Assembly (NCBI RefSeq): GCF_030915405.1 | Contig: NZ_CP133262.1 | Span: 2,232,001 to 2,296,000 of the forward strand | Origin: Neobacillus nitrireducens | GTDB lineage: Bacteria > Bacillota > Bacilli > Bacillales > Cytobacillaceae | Direction: 5' to 3' | Length of the DNA stretch: 64,000 nucleotides | In this document: positions 26,193 through 34,610 of the stretch, in pieces | Layout of the letters: each line of letters begins with the position of its first letter | How positions within the stretch are numbered: position 1 is the first letter of the stretch | Translations under genes and position numbers: made by a program | Notes under the pieces: generated by a model | What the model was told of the DNA's origin: nothing | The model's database searches: none | The model's input: the letters and a program-made list of their open reading frames with translations, nothing else

Positions 26193-27746
26193 ATGAGCGT
26201 ATTAAACGTAAAGAATTTAAGTCACGGTTTCGGTGATCGTGCGATTTTTAATAATGTATCTTTTCGACTTTTAAAAGGAGAGCACATTGGACTAGTTGGA
26301 GCAAATGGTGAGGGTAAGTCTACCTTCATGAATATTGTTACTGGAAAGTTGCAACCCGACGAAGGGAAAGTTGAGTGGTCACGAAAAGTTCGTGTTGGTT
26401 ATTTAGACCAGCATGCTGTACTTCAAAAAGGTACTACGATGCGTGAAGCTTTGAGTACTGCTTTTCAATATCTTTTTGATGCTGAATCAGAGATCAATGA
26501 CCTTTATGCAAAAATGGGTGATGAAGGTGCTGATATCGATGCATTACTTGCAGAAGTTGGAGAGTTGCAAGAAACTTTAGATAGTAATGATTTCTATCGA
26601 ATTAATTCAAAAGTGGAGGAAGTTGCTCGTGGTCTAGGATTAGATGATGTTGGACTCGATCGAGATGTAGATGACCTTAGCGGCGGACAGCGTACCAAAG
26701 TTTTGCTAGCTAAGCTTTTGCTAGAAAAGCCTGAAATCCTATTACTAGACGAACCTACGAACTATTTGGATGAACAGCATATCGAATGGTTGAAGCGCTA
26801 TTTACAGGAATATGAGAATGCATTTATCTTGATTTCACATGATATTCCATTCCTGAACAATGTTGTTAACTTGATCTATCACATGGAAAATCAAGAGTTG
26901 AATCGTTATGTCGGCGACTATGATAACTTCTTAAATATATATGAAATGAAGAAGCAACAGCTAGAGTCTGCTTACAAGCGTCAACAACAAGAAATTGCTG
27001 ATTTGAAAGATTTCGTTGCACGTAACAAGGCAAGTGTTGCGACACGTAATATGGCGATGTCTCGTCAGAAGAAGCTCGACAAAATGGACGTTATTGAATT
27101 GGGGAGAGAGAAGCCGAAACCAGAGTTTAACTTCAAAGAAGCTCGTGCAGCTAGTCGTTATATTTTCACGGCTGAAGATCTTGTTATTGGTTACAATGAA
27201 CCCCTTTCTCGCCCTCTGAATTTGAAAATGGAACGCGGACAAAAAGTCGCATTCGTCGGTGCAAACGGGATTGGTAAGTCTACTCTTTTAAAAAGTATTC
27301 TTGGGTTGATTGATCCCATTTCGGGTAAAGTGGAACGTGGTGAGTATCAACACATCGGTTACTTCGAGCAGGAAGTTAAACAGTCCAACTACAATACTTG
27401 TATTGAAGAGATTTGGAGCGAGTTCCCAAGTATGAATCAGGCTGAAGTCCGAGCTGCTCTTGCAAAATGCGGTTTAACGACGAAGCATATTGAAAGTAAA
27501 GTTGAAGTCCTTTCTGGTGGCGAAAAAGCCAAAGTTCGATTGTGTAAAATTTTAAACACAGAAACGAATTTATTAATACTAGACGAACCTACCAACCACT
27601 TGGATGTTGACGCAAAAGAAGAATTGAAGCGTGCTTTAAAGGCCTACCGCGGAAGTATCTTGATGGTATCCCACGAACCTGATTTCTATCGTGAAATTGC
27701 GACCGATATTTGGAATTGTGAGGATTGGACTACGAAAGTGTTTTAA
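26193..27746 (+). CDS. ABC-F family ATPase (ribosome-associated, possible antibiotic resistance)
   Basis: A 517-residue soluble protein with two ABC domains and no membrane part. First domain: Walker A GANGEGKST near residue 36, signature LSGGQRTKV near 163, Walker B LLLDEPTNYLDEQH. Linker at about 230-310, rich in charged helices (the tRNA-interaction motif). Second domain: Walker A GANGIGKST near 355, signature LSGGEKAKV, and LLILDEPTNHLDVDAKEE. ABC-F proteins enter the ribosomal E site, either as translation factors or to displace antibiotics. The long structured leader and accessory setting favour a resistance-type role, but the subfamily is not certain. Confidence 0.9.
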   Translation: MSVLNVKNLSHGFGDRAIFNNVSFRLLKGEHIGLVGANGEGKSTFMNIVTGKLQPDEGKVEWSRKVRVGYLDQHAVLQKGTTMREALSTAFQYLFDAESEINDLYAKMGDEGADIDALLAEVGELQETLDSNDFYRINSKVEEVARGLGLDDVGLDRDVDDLSGGQRTKVLLAKLLLEKPEILLLDEPTNYLDEQHIEWLKRYLQEYENAFILISHDIPFLNNVVNLIYHMENQELNRYVGDYDNFLNIYEMKKQQLESAYKRQQQEIADLKDFVARNKASVATRNMAMSRQKKLDKMDVIELGREKPKPEFNFKEARAASRYIFTAEDLVIGYNEPLSRPLNLKMERGQKVAFVGANGIGKSTLLKSILGLIDPISGKVERGEYQHIGYFEQEVKQSNYNTCIEEIWSEFPSMNQAEVRAALAKCGLTTKHIESKVEVLSGGEKAKVRLCKILNTETNLLILDEPTNHLDVDAKEELKRALKAYRGSILMVSHEPDFYREIATDIWNCEDWTTKVF

Positions 27747-27755
27747 ATAAAGAAT

Positions 27756-27800
27756 AAGGGGTACCCACTGAATAAACATTCACTTGGGTACCCCTTTTTT
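27756..27800. terminator. Bidirectional terminator between the ABC-F gene and pbuG
   Basis: AAGGGGTACCCA and TGGGTACCCCTT form a 12-bp stem with a T-run on the plus strand. It serves the convergent ABC-F and pbuG genes. Confidence 0.93.
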
Positions 27801-27809
27801 AAAAAGGTT

Positions 27810-29105
27810 TTAAATCACAAATACAAAATAACCTATAAATGTTACACAAAGAACATACATAAACGGATGGACTTCTCTTGTTTTTTTCATTGCAATCATA
27901 CTGATTGGGTAAAGGATAAAGCCAAGAGCAATACCTGTTGCGATACTATAGGTCAATGGCATCATAATAATCGTGATGAAACTCGGAATCACTATAGCCA
28001 AATTGCTCCAGTTAATTTTGCTTAATTGCGTTGCCATCATCGCTCCCACAATAATAAGAGCAGGTGCTGTTACCTCAGGAGTAACTATAGAAAGAACAGG
28101 TGAAAAAAATAACGAAACGATAAAACATGCTGAAATAATGATTGAAGTAAAACCTGTCCTGCCGCCAACCCCAATTCCAGCTGTGGACTCTACGAATGAA
28201 GCAGTAGTAGACGTACCTAAAATAGATCCAACAACGGCAGACATTGAATCTGCAAGAAGAGCTTTTCCTGCATTTGGAATTTGGTTATCTTTCATTAAAC
28301 CTGCTTGGCTGGCAATGGCAATTAACGCACCAGCTGTATCAAAAAAGGCGACAAACAAAAAGATAAAGATAACAGCAAGGATTTTTGGATTGAAGATATC
28401 ATCCAAATGGCCGAAAACTACCCCAAAGGTAGGATGAAGGCTAGGTATACTTCCCATAATGGCATGAGGGGCTTTTATGACCCCAAATACGATGCCAAGA
28501 ATAGTTGAAAGCACCATCCCGTAAAAAATCCCACCCTTGACTCCCCTATTTAATAGAATAATCGTTATCATAAAACAAACAATCGCAAGTACTGTTGGTG
28601 CAGATTTTAAATTTCCGATTGTCACAAAGGTAGCTTCGCTGGAAGTAACAATTCCGGCATTCTTCAAACCAATAAATGCAACAAAGAAACCAATTCCACC
28701 GGCAATCGCATATTTTAAATCCTCCGGAATCATATTAATGATCTTTTCCCGAATTTTTAACAGGCTTAATATCATAAATAATACGCCCGCGGTAAAAACC
28801 CCAGCCAGCGCTGTTTCCCACGGTATTTTCATGCCCATGCATACTGTAAAGGTAAAGAAGGCATTAATTCCCATACTGGGAGCAATACCAATCGGATAGT
28901 TTGCGATGACTCCCATTAATAGGGAACCAATAATAGCCGAAAGAGCTGTTGCCGTGAACAACGCACCTTTATCCATACCTGTTTGACTTAAGACTACCGG
29001 ATTGACAACCAGGATGTATGCCATTGAAAGAAAGGTTGTAATTCCAGCAATTGTTTCCTGTTTAAAGGAAGTTTTCCGCTCAGAAAATTGAAAGTAGTTT
29101 CTCAT
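27810..29105 (-). CDS. pbuG: Guanine/hypoxanthine permease (NCS2, AzgA/PbuG type)
   Basis: A 431-residue membrane protein with about 13 hydrophobic segments. The opening KQETIAGITTFLSMAYILVVNP and the following segment with SQTGMDKGALFTATALSA are signatures of the AzgA-like branch. GIAPSMGINAFFTFTVC and STAGIGVGGRTGFTSI are the substrate-binding loops. It imports guanine and hypoxanthine with protons. The ATG at 29103-29105 is preceded by GGAGGG; a longer frame runs into the inserted repeat. A purine riboswitch about 300 bases upstream on the same strand confirms the substrate class. Confidence 0.95.
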   Translation of the reverse strand: MRNYFQFSERKTSFKQETIAGITTFLSMAYILVVNPVVLSQTGMDKGALFTATALSAIIGSLLMGVIANYPIGIAPSMGINAFFTFTVCMGMKIPWETALAGVFTAGVLFMILSLLKIREKIINMIPEDLKYAIAGGIGFFVAFIGLKNAGIVTSSEATFVTIGNLKSAPTVLAIVCFMITIILLNRGVKGGIFYGMVLSTILGIVFGVIKAPHAIMGSIPSLHPTFGVVFGHLDDIFNPKILAVIFIFLFVAFFDTAGALIAIASQAGLMKDNQIPNAGKALLADSMSAVVGSILGTSTTASFVESTAGIGVGGRTGFTSIIISACFIVSLFFSPVLSIVTPEVTAPALIIVGAMMATQLSKINWSNLAIVIPSFITIIMMPLTYSIATGIALGFILYPISMIAMKKTREVHPFMYVLCVTFIGYFVFVI

Positions 29106-29131
29106 GATGCCCTCCGAATCTAGTAAAATAA

Positions 29132-29280
29132 GAAAAGCGCAAGCGCCCTGGTCAGCGGCGTATGGCCTGGAGCGCTCCAACTGAGATAAAGGAAACACGA
29201 AGAGCCGAAGGCGATTCGATGTTGACTTATCGTAGGGCGGAGAGCGAAGGACACTAGCCGCTAGGGCGCTGGAGCTAGAC
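29132..29280. repeat. Dispersed GC-rich Bacillus repeat (bcr/MITE-like)
   Basis: A block of about 149 bases, beginning AAAAGCGCAAGCGCC and ending GGGCGCTGGAGCTAGAC, much richer in G+C than its surroundings and with several internal stems (AGCGCC/GGCGCT at the ends). I recognise it as a repeat widely scattered between genes of Bacillus and relatives. It has no coding capacity. Here it lies inside the pbuG leader, between the riboswitch terminator and the start codon. Confidence 0.8.
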
Positions 29281-29319
29281 AGTAACCTAAGTTCAAAAAC
29301 TTATACCTTCTTATACTAT

Positions 29320-29349
29320 AAAAAATCCTCCGGCCAACTGCCGGAGGAA
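29320..29349 (-). terminator. Riboswitch-controlled terminator of pbuG
   Basis: On the minus strand CCTCCGGC and GCCGGAGG pair around a short loop and are followed by ATTTTTT. It lies about 50 bases after the purine aptamer, the normal position for the expression platform of an OFF switch. Confidence 0.88.
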
Positions 29350-29399
29350 TATTATCTACTAAGGTCAATAAAAAGCGCATGAATAGCCTAATTATCGCT

Positions 29400-29466
29400 C
29401 TTGTAGACAGGCTATTTACGGCAGCCGGGTAGAGACGTTCAATCCATATTATTGAACATATACAAG
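29400..29466 (-). ncRNA. Purine riboswitch aptamer (guanine type)
   Basis: All three helices are present on the minus strand. P1 is CTTGTA/TACAAG (29461-29466 with 29400-29405). P2 is GTTCAAT/ATTGAAC around loop AATATGG. P3 is GGCT/AGCC around loop GCCGTAAAT. The joining strand GTCTCTACC matches the consensus core exactly. The J3/1 base before the closing TA is C, which in this family selects guanine or hypoxanthine over adenine. It controls pbuG, followed by a terminator. Confidence 0.93.
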
Positions 29467-29819
29467 GTAATTCATTATTAATTTATTAAAAGAATAGTAG
29501 CAAGAAAAAAGTTTATAGTCAATATGAACTATCATATTCAGTTTATTAAGTTTATTAGCTGGATTTTCTCTCATACCTGTAAAAGCATAGTGCATGTTAC
29601 ATATTAAAAAAACAAGGTAGGTCATCCAAAAGCAAAAGATCAGTAAAAGCAATAACTAACCATAGTTGTAAACTTGAAGGCCACGGCCAAATGTGCTTTA
29701 TTATTATTCTTGCCAGAGTTCAAGTTGATTTTTGCCGTGTTTTGTTCGATTTCTGCGGCAAAGGTCATAGCCAATCGTTATCCCGACAAAATTCTAGTTC
29801 ATGCGGCGCACCTTCTCAA
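29467..29819. other. Gap between the pbuG riboswitch and the CPBP protease gene
   Basis: 353 bases. The first 60 hold the probable leftward pbuG promoter (TTGCTA and TAATAA about 17 bp apart, A/T-rich context). Around 29640-29770 there is a 42-codon leftward frame, ending in a Tyr-rich tail, without a recognisable family or ribosome binding site. It may belong to a dispersed intergenic repeat. Nothing else is evident. Confidence 0.4.
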
Positions 29820-30638
29820 TTAATTCTTAAATATTGATGCTTCGTATCGCTCGTGAGAGGATCGTAAATATCCTCTCAGTAATATTAATGAAGCTACCAG
29901 ATACAGCGCGGTAAATACCACAAAGAAATAAGCATCATCCGGACAGAATACCATCGACAAATTAAAACAGAAGTGAACCCAGAAGGCATTAAAAAGGTTA
30001 TCACACTTCTTCATAATAACTGCCATGATAAAGGTCAATGCTGTCAGGAGTACTAAATTTTCAATGATATAAAGAAGCAGCGACCATCCCATGTAATCGG
30101 TCGAGACAAACCAAAGAGGCGCGTGCCAGAACGCCCAGATTACTCCCAAGGTAAGGTTCCCTCTTATGAATCCAAATCGCTTCTCTAATTCAGGTCGTAA
30201 GTAACCACGCCAGCCTGATTCCTCGCCGGAAGCTCCCTGTAAAAGCGTAAACAAAAGAGCGCTCGGCAGTATGGACGAATCAAAGATAAGCTGCTCGTTG
30301 ATGGACGTCTTTTGGGTTGCGGATATAATCAACGCCGATAATATGAGAACGCCTGATGCGATTACAAATACAAATAAAATATGGCCCATATGCAATTTCT
30401 CTTTAAAAGCCTTTTGATAAAACCCCTTTACTGTTATACCGGGCTTAAGCTTTTTCAACATCACAAGGAGCACAATCGTCGGGGACCAGCTACATATTAC
30501 AACAACCCATTGCATCGCTGCGGGTGTACCGTGTAGTACCTGTGATACCAGCCCGCCAATCCCTAAGACCATTACCCAAAACAACAAGTATGCATTAATC
30601 ACATACTTCCACATTTCATTAAACCTTTTCCCTTTCAT
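29820..30638 (-). CDS. CPBP-family intramembrane metalloprotease (Rce1/Abi type)
   Basis: A 272-residue membrane protein with about eight hydrophobic segments. The conserved EExxxR motif is in [20 protein letters not shown] near residue 140, the second motif is FWHAPLWF near 178, and the third is [11 protein letters not shown] near 230. Together they supply the Glu and His ligands of this family. Bacterial members occur beside bacteriocin immunity and stress genes, but substrates are mostly unknown. The ATG at 30636-30638 has a purine-rich site upstream; the one eight codons earlier does not. It lies in the accessory segment leftward of an rlmCD relic. Confidence 0.9.
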   Translation of the reverse strand: MKGKRFNEMWKYVINAYLLFWVMVLGIGGLVSQVLHGTPAAMQWVVVICSWSPTIVLLVMLKKLKPGITVKGFYQKAFKEKLHMGHILFVFVIASGVLILSALIISATQKTSINEQLIFDSSILPSALLFTLLQGASGEESGWRGYLRPELEKRFGFIRGNLTLGVIWAFWHAPLWFVSTDYMGWSLLLYIIENLVLLTALTFIMAVIMKKCDNLFNAFWVHFCFNLSMVFCPDDAYFFVVFTALYLVASLILLRGYLRSSHERYEASIFKN

Positions 30639-31148
30639 GATACTTCGCCCTTTCTTTTTCATTTAAATTTTTATTTAAATTCTCTTTAAAGGGTTATTAA
30701 AAAATCATTTGGAGAACAAGCTTCGTGTATCCATATTTTACCACTTGTGTTGCATTATTCTAATTTTACTTATAAAAATACACAAAGTGTTCAACATTAT
30801 TATTTTGTGAATTAGAATTGGATAAATGTTTTTTTAATTCAGTTGCTTAGCAACCAGCAGTATGCAATTTTTTCTATTTAACTCCCAATACGACCTCAAA
30901 AAGTTTGCATACAAAGTGCCAAGTTTTGTAACTTGGCTGAACGTTCTTTTTATTTTAAAACAAGCTGCGACACACACTCAACATATGCGGAGTGTATGTG
31001 GCAACTCATGGGGTGCTGGTGAAGATTCAGAGAGCTTAGAGATCTCATTCATTTCGATTCCGGACATAAATTCTAAGCTGAGTTGGTCACTAATCATTGT
31101 TATTCTATTTTCAAAAAGTCATTTGCATTGTACCATCTTGATTTGTGT
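30639..31148. other. Gap containing an rlmCD-3'-end relic
   Basis: 510 bases, A/T-rich. The relic at 30952-31017 is the only clear structure. An open frame on the plus strand across this region has no ribosome binding site and no recognisable protein. Confidence 0.45.
30952..31017 (-). repeat. Relic of the rlmCD 3' end with imperfect palindrome
   Basis: Read on the minus strand it contains CACATAC, then GAGTGTGTG, CGCAGCTTG and TTTTAAAATAA, matching the last 16 codons of rlmCD (which end [13 protein letters not shown]) at most positions; it would read ECVSQLVLK-stop after one small insertion. GTTGAGTGTGTGTCGC and GCGGAGTGTATGTGGC form an imperfect inverted repeat (13 of 16) about a CATAT centre. 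It shares GCGGA.TGTATGTGGCAAC with the relic at 33444-33512. Confidence 0.7.
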
Positions 31149-31898
31149 TCAGTTTATAATTTCGCCTTTGTTTTTAGCTAAATTTTCGTGCCATTCGCGT
31201 CGCTCCATAGTTGTCAGTTTCGCCCATTCTGTTATTTCACCAATAATTCTTAAAGGTTCTTTTGAACGATAAGAACGTGTTAAGTTACCAGGAAATTTTT
31301 TGTCAGTAACATTTGGGTCGTTCTCAAATTCACCTGTTGGTTCTATTAGATATACTCGTTCACTTCCTTCTCCTTTTGCTAAAGCCGCTGCAAGTCCTGC
31401 GCCATTGGCATTAGCAGTGAAATAAATGTGGTTCATTTTAAGCCCAGATTGGTAATTTGAATTTCCACCTGCTGTTAGAAAATCACCAACCTTCAAATCT
31501 GCCTTTGTCCCATGGTAAAATGGTCCTGCATCAGAAGGAGCACCATTAAATGAATTTGACAATTCAAAATTTCTTTTTGCATTCTCAGTATCACACAACT
31601 CCTCATAACATTTGGCAATGTTTAAATATAACGTTGAGTATGCACTCTTCACATTATCATCATTTATTTTTAGTGCACACTGTAGAGATGTTTCCATCCA
31701 TTTTAATTTGTCTGTAATACTCTTTTGTTGACGGGCTAAATGATAAGCTGCAATAAATCTTTCATAATCGTCTGTTGCTTCGTGCCATGCTTTATGAAAC
31801 ATCTTGACTGCATCTTCAATATTTCCACTATCCTCCAATCCCATTCCACTCATACAGAGTTTAATAACAACGTTATTTGGGTCAAATTTTATAATCAT
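31149..31898 (-). CDS. TPR-like domain fused to NAD:rifampin ADP-ribosyltransferase (Arr)
   Basis: A 249-residue protein. Residues 125-249 are an Arr domain: GPFYHGTKADLKVGD, GLKMNHIYFTANANGAGLAAALA and RVYLIEPTGEFENDPNVTDKKF, covering the His-Tyr-Asp-type active site that ADP-ribosylates rifampin at the ansa-chain hydroxyl. Residues 1-115 are helical with TPR-like repeats (GNIEDAVKMFHKAWHEA, then YLNIAKCYEELCDTENAKRNFELS), which stand-alone Arr proteins of about 140 residues lack. Alone in its transcription unit, inside the segment bounded by rlmCD relics. Rifamycin resistance is expected; the role of the TPR part is unknown. Confidence 0.9.
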   Translation of the reverse strand: MIIKFDPNNVVIKLCMSGMGLEDSGNIEDAVKMFHKAWHEATDDYERFIAAYHLARQQKSITDKLKWMETSLQCALKINDDNVKSAYSTLYLNIAKCYEELCDTENAKRNFELSNSFNGAPSDAGPFYHGTKADLKVGDFLTAGGNSNYQSGLKMNHIYFTANANGAGLAAALAKGEGSERVYLIEPTGEFENDPNVTDKKFPGNLTRSYRSKEPLRIIGEITEWAKLTTMERREWHENLAKNKGEIIN

Positions 31899-31995
31899 CT
31901 AATTACCTCCAAATTCATTGATTGTTATTATGGGTACACTCGGAAATTCAACTTCTCAAAATCTTTTCATTAGAAGAGTGATAAACAAAAGTTCC

Positions 31996-32229
31996 TTATT
32001 TTGCGCGAATGAATTCTTTGTTTGCGTTCTTTTCAGAAATAGTTCTTATTGGGGCTACTACATCGACAATTTTCTTGTCACCTTTTTCATGATAATCAAG
32101 AATTGAAACCAAAAGAAACTTATTTAGGAATAACTCCCTCGCTCCTTGCCATTTCATTATAGCCAGCCCCCCCTTACTTTTCCTTAAATTTATTATAATT
32201 GATTCAAAGGAAATATCATACAAAGCCAT
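31996..32229 (-). CDS. Small hypothetical protein
   Basis: At most 77 residues. A start at the internal ATG (MKWQGARELFLNKF), giving 53 residues, is better supported because AAGGGGGG lies upstream of it on the minus strand. The sequence is basic, with KFLLVSILDYHEKGDKKIVDVVAPIRTI as the most protein-like part. I recognise no family. It precedes the Arr gene in the same direction and could share its transcript. Confidence 0.45.
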   Translation of the reverse strand: MALYDISFESIIINLRKSKGGLAIMKWQGARELFLNKFLLVSILDYHEKGDKKIVDVVAPIRTISEKNANKEFIRAK

Positions 32230-32478
32230 ATAATACTTAGTTAATTGTCACACAAGCCCGAAATTATCACTCCTGTAATGTATGCACCTTTATAGACTAA
32301 AACCCAGTACTAAGACTGGGAATGAAAGTTCTTATCTTCAAAAAAATCGTTCTTCCATAATCGGACGCTTTAGTTTCACCACAATTGGGCTTTTTTGACC
32401 GTATCAATGGCAGGTTAAGAGGTGTTTGTATAAAATTGGAGAACTAGTAAAATAGACAAATAAATAGAGGTTCTATTT

Positions 32479-32943
32479 ATGGTGAAAAATCGTTCTGTAC
32501 CAACTGATCACATCCTTCCGCATGTTTATTATGAGAACGTTGCTGATGCCTTAGCTTGGTTAACTTCAGTGTTCGGTTTCGTCGAAGACTATCATTTCAA
32601 TCTCCCCGATGGACAACTTCATGGCGTGATGATACATAAAGGCAATGCCTGGGTCATGCTTAAAAATTCGAGCCGAACAATGACAAGCCCTAGTAAACTT
32701 GGACTCCAAACGCAGTCCCTTATGGTATTCGTCAACAATGTAGATGAGCATTATAGGCATTCGATATCTTCGGGTGCACGCATTTTGGAGGAGATTTTCA
32801 ACACGGAATACGGGGAGCGTCAATATTCAGCCCAAGATCTAGAGGGGCATGTATGGACTTTTTCGGAGCACGTTAAAGACGTTAGTCCTATTAGTTGGGG
32901 AGGGAAGATAGCTAACGAGAGGACAGAATCCACGAAGAAATAA
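32479..32943 (+). CDS. VOC-family (glyoxalase/bleomycin-resistance-like) protein
   Basis: A 154-residue protein with the VOC fold: ILPHVYYENVADALAWLTSVFGF at the N terminus, LHGVMIHKGNAWVMLKN closing the first half, and RQYSAQDLEGHVWTFSEHV in the second half, close to the DPxGxxW(x)F(x)E/H pattern. Related proteins bind drugs or isomerise small molecules. AGAGG precedes the ATG. It is the only rightward gene in the relic-bounded accessory segment. Confidence 0.88.
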   Translation: MVKNRSVPTDHILPHVYYENVADALAWLTSVFGFVEDYHFNLPDGQLHGVMIHKGNAWVMLKNSSRTMTSPSKLGLQTQSLMVFVNNVDEHYRHSISSGARILEEIFNTEYGERQYSAQDLEGHVWTFSEHVKDVSPISWGGKIANERTESTKK

Positions 32944-33164
32944 AACTATTTTGGAAGATGGCATCATATATGATGCTTTAGCATTTTCAATAAGCTAAAG
33001 TAGCAATCAATAATTATCTTAATCTTCCGCAATCGGGCGCGTTTGTGGAGGTTCATTAGCCTAACTCTTCGCTAAAATACGGAGGGATAAGGCTTTTTTT
33101 TTACTTTTTAAACTCTTTAACGGTAACACATTTTCCAGACGATACCCATAGACAAATACATTAA

Positions 33165-33479
33165 AATTGGTGCCTGTCACGACCCGAAGTTTGCTAGATT
33201 TTGTCGAAAGTACAATATTTGAAAAAAAGTGCCTTTTCTATTTTTGAAATATACTCTTTGAATTTTTTTAATACTACTTTTGCTACACACTCCACATGCG
33301 TCATCACTTAGAAATGGGTGCCTGACACAACCCGAACTCTGACGCATTTTGTCGATAGAGATTCTTTTTAGGATATTTACTTTTAACAAACAGAAAAGGC
33401 TCAGCCCTAAAATGACTGAACCTGAAATTACTAATACTTATTATTTTAATATTAGCTGCGCCACACACTCCACGTGTGC
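33165..33479. repeat. 315-bp direct repeat, left copy
   Basis: Aligns without gaps to 34611-34925 (constant offset 1446 bases), with about six differences seen by eye. The right copy runs into the last 13 codons of the intact rlmCD gene; this copy stops matching exactly inside the codons for the conserved AHVEC. Contents: two GTGCCTG-type REP motifs (33169-33210 and 33319-33360), an rlmCD-like relic (33260-33304), the rlmCD terminator duplicate (33392-33423), and the rlmCD tail (33441-33479). Confidence 0.93.
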
Positions 33480-33512
33480 GGATTGTATGTGGCAACACAT
33501 GGGGTGTGGGTG
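33444..33512 (-). repeat. rlmCD 3'-end relic at the repeat junction
   Basis: From 33444 to 33479 identical to the real rlmCD end. Beyond that it switches to GGATTGTATGTGGCAAC and CATGGGGTG, which match the relic at 30985-31017 instead of rlmCD. The switch point lies within an imperfect palindrome centred on ACGTGTGCG. Confidence 0.75.
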
Positions 33513-33730
33513 AGTTTACTTGATGTCCGTTCTTAGATTAACAGTAAATGGTGTTAATTCCTTAACCTCGATATAGGTTAAAAGCTCAAATTGTAAGAAT
33601 GTTTTTTCCGACTTAAAGTTTATAATCTTCTGTTCACTGTCTAGATTATACAGATTGAAAATAAGCTAATTCAGCATCGATTATTTTTACTTTAATTTAA
33701 GGGAATTTTTCTATACAATGTTACTTTTCA

Positions 33731-34042
33731 CTATAGCGGATCATGCTCACCGTAGAAGGCTTTTAATGCCCAACCTGTGTTTGCGTGGTAGCATACTTCA
33801 ATAAAAACAGCTGACTCTTGCCCAGAAATCCTATAGATTACAATTGTATTATGGATATAAGACCAATGATAACCGTTAAATTCGAAGTTTGGATAGTCTG
33901 CTGAACCAAAAGATTGACCATAAGGATTGCGTGATAATATTAACTTAGAAGACTTGTAAACTTTTTCATAATCTATGTTGTAAAGTTGACCCAACTGACG
34001 AAGTGCTGACCTCTCCCATTTGACAGAATAATCATTACCCAT
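33731..34042 (-). CDS. Putative RelE/ParE-type toxin
   Basis: About 103 residues starting MGNDYSVKWERSALRQL. Small basic N-terminal helices, an SRNPYGQSFGS segment and a C-terminal strand pair (TIVIYRISGQESAVFIEVCYHAN) are reminiscent of ParE/RelE-fold ribonuclease or gyrase toxins. The start is chosen at 34040-34042, because its ATG overlaps the stop of the upstream gene by eight bases (ATGGGTAA), the classical translational coupling of toxin-antitoxin pairs. Target and activity cannot be deduced. Confidence 0.65.
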   Translation of the reverse strand: MGNDYSVKWERSALRQLGQLYNIDYEKVYKSSKLILSRNPYGQSFGSADYPNFEFNGYHWSYIHNTIVIYRISGQESAVFIEVCYHANTGWALKAFYGEHDPL

Positions 34043-34325
34043 TTTTAGCCTCTTTAATAATTTGAATTGCTTCTTCATCGTTATCAACATAATTACGTTC
34101 AGTTGAAGCTTTTCGGAGTTGTTCTAATACATCTTGGTTAGAAAAAATTACTTTAGTTAATTTTCGCTTTTGGTCTTCAGTCGATTTTTCATAGTCGACC
34201 TTTTCCCTATATGGAATTAAAATGCCAAATTCTTTTTCAAAGAGCTCAGCAAAATCCTTCAATTCAATTACTGCTTTTCCCTTCACATATTTATCCAAAG
34301 TTTCCTTAGTTATGTATTCCATCAT
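34035..34325 (-). CDS. Putative antitoxin partner
   Basis: About 96 residues, starting MMEYITKETLDKYVKG with AAGGACGGTGG upstream, preceded by a TATAAT box (complement of 34345-34350). Acidic, helical, with a middle ELFEKEFGILIPYREKV segment and no recognised DNA-binding motif. It overlaps the toxin-like gene. It sits between the two 315-bp repeats as the only cargo together with the toxin. Confidence 0.62.
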   Translation of the reverse strand: MMEYITKETLDKYVKGKAVIELKDFAELFEKEFGILIPYREKVDYEKSTEDQKRKLTKVIFSNQDVLEQLRKASTERNYVDNDEEAIQIIKEAKNG

Positions 34326-34476
34326 AACCACCGTCCTTTTCAATATTATACCATATGGTTTTAGCATAAAAAAACAAATCAAAAGGAAAGGTCACGACCA
34401 GAGGTTTTGCAAATTTTGTCGAAGCAATAATTTATTTCAGAAACTTTATCTATAATCAATCTTTTTTAAGATTCGC

Positions 34477-34499
34477 AAAAAGCCCATCAAAGATGGGCC
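34477..34499 (-). terminator. Leftward terminator upstream of the antitoxin gene
   Basis: GCCCATC (34482-34488) pairs with GATGGGC (34492-34498), with TTTTTGCG following on the minus strand. It would stop read-through from rlmCD into the toxin-antitoxin genes. Confidence 0.75.
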
Positions 34500-34610
34500 T
34501 AAATTTAATTTAAATCACTTTAAATTTACCTCAATTTTATTCTCCACTGATTTTACCCTCTTCAAACCCGCATTCCTTCGTTCTCTAAGGTACATAAATG
34601 ATTGAGTTGT

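Larger units (their letters stand above)
32944..33730. other. Repeat-rich gap before the toxin-antitoxin genes
   Basis: Begins with a possible weak terminator (AGCCTA...TAAGGCTTTTTTTTT near 33058-33100). It then holds the first copy of the 315-bp direct repeat (33165-33479), with two REP-like motifs and two rlmCD-like relics, and finally about 200 bases of unremarkable A/T-rich DNA. CTTCCGCAATCGGGCG near 33023 resembles CTTCCATAATCGGACG near 32352, which brackets the VOC gene. Confidence 0.5.

Noticed and set aside
29640-29770. Short leftward frame (about 42 codons) between the riboswitch and the CPBP gene
   Set aside because: No ribosome binding site or known family; more likely part of an intergenic repeat.
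30862-31272. 136-codon open frame on the plus strand
   Set aside because: No ribosome binding site, spans the rlmCD relic and the antisense of the Arr gene, and has no protein-like conservation.
32306-32323. CCCAGT/ACTGGG hairpin as a terminator or T-box
   Set aside because: No T-run follows on either strand and there is no T-box core; left as a simple small inverted repeat.
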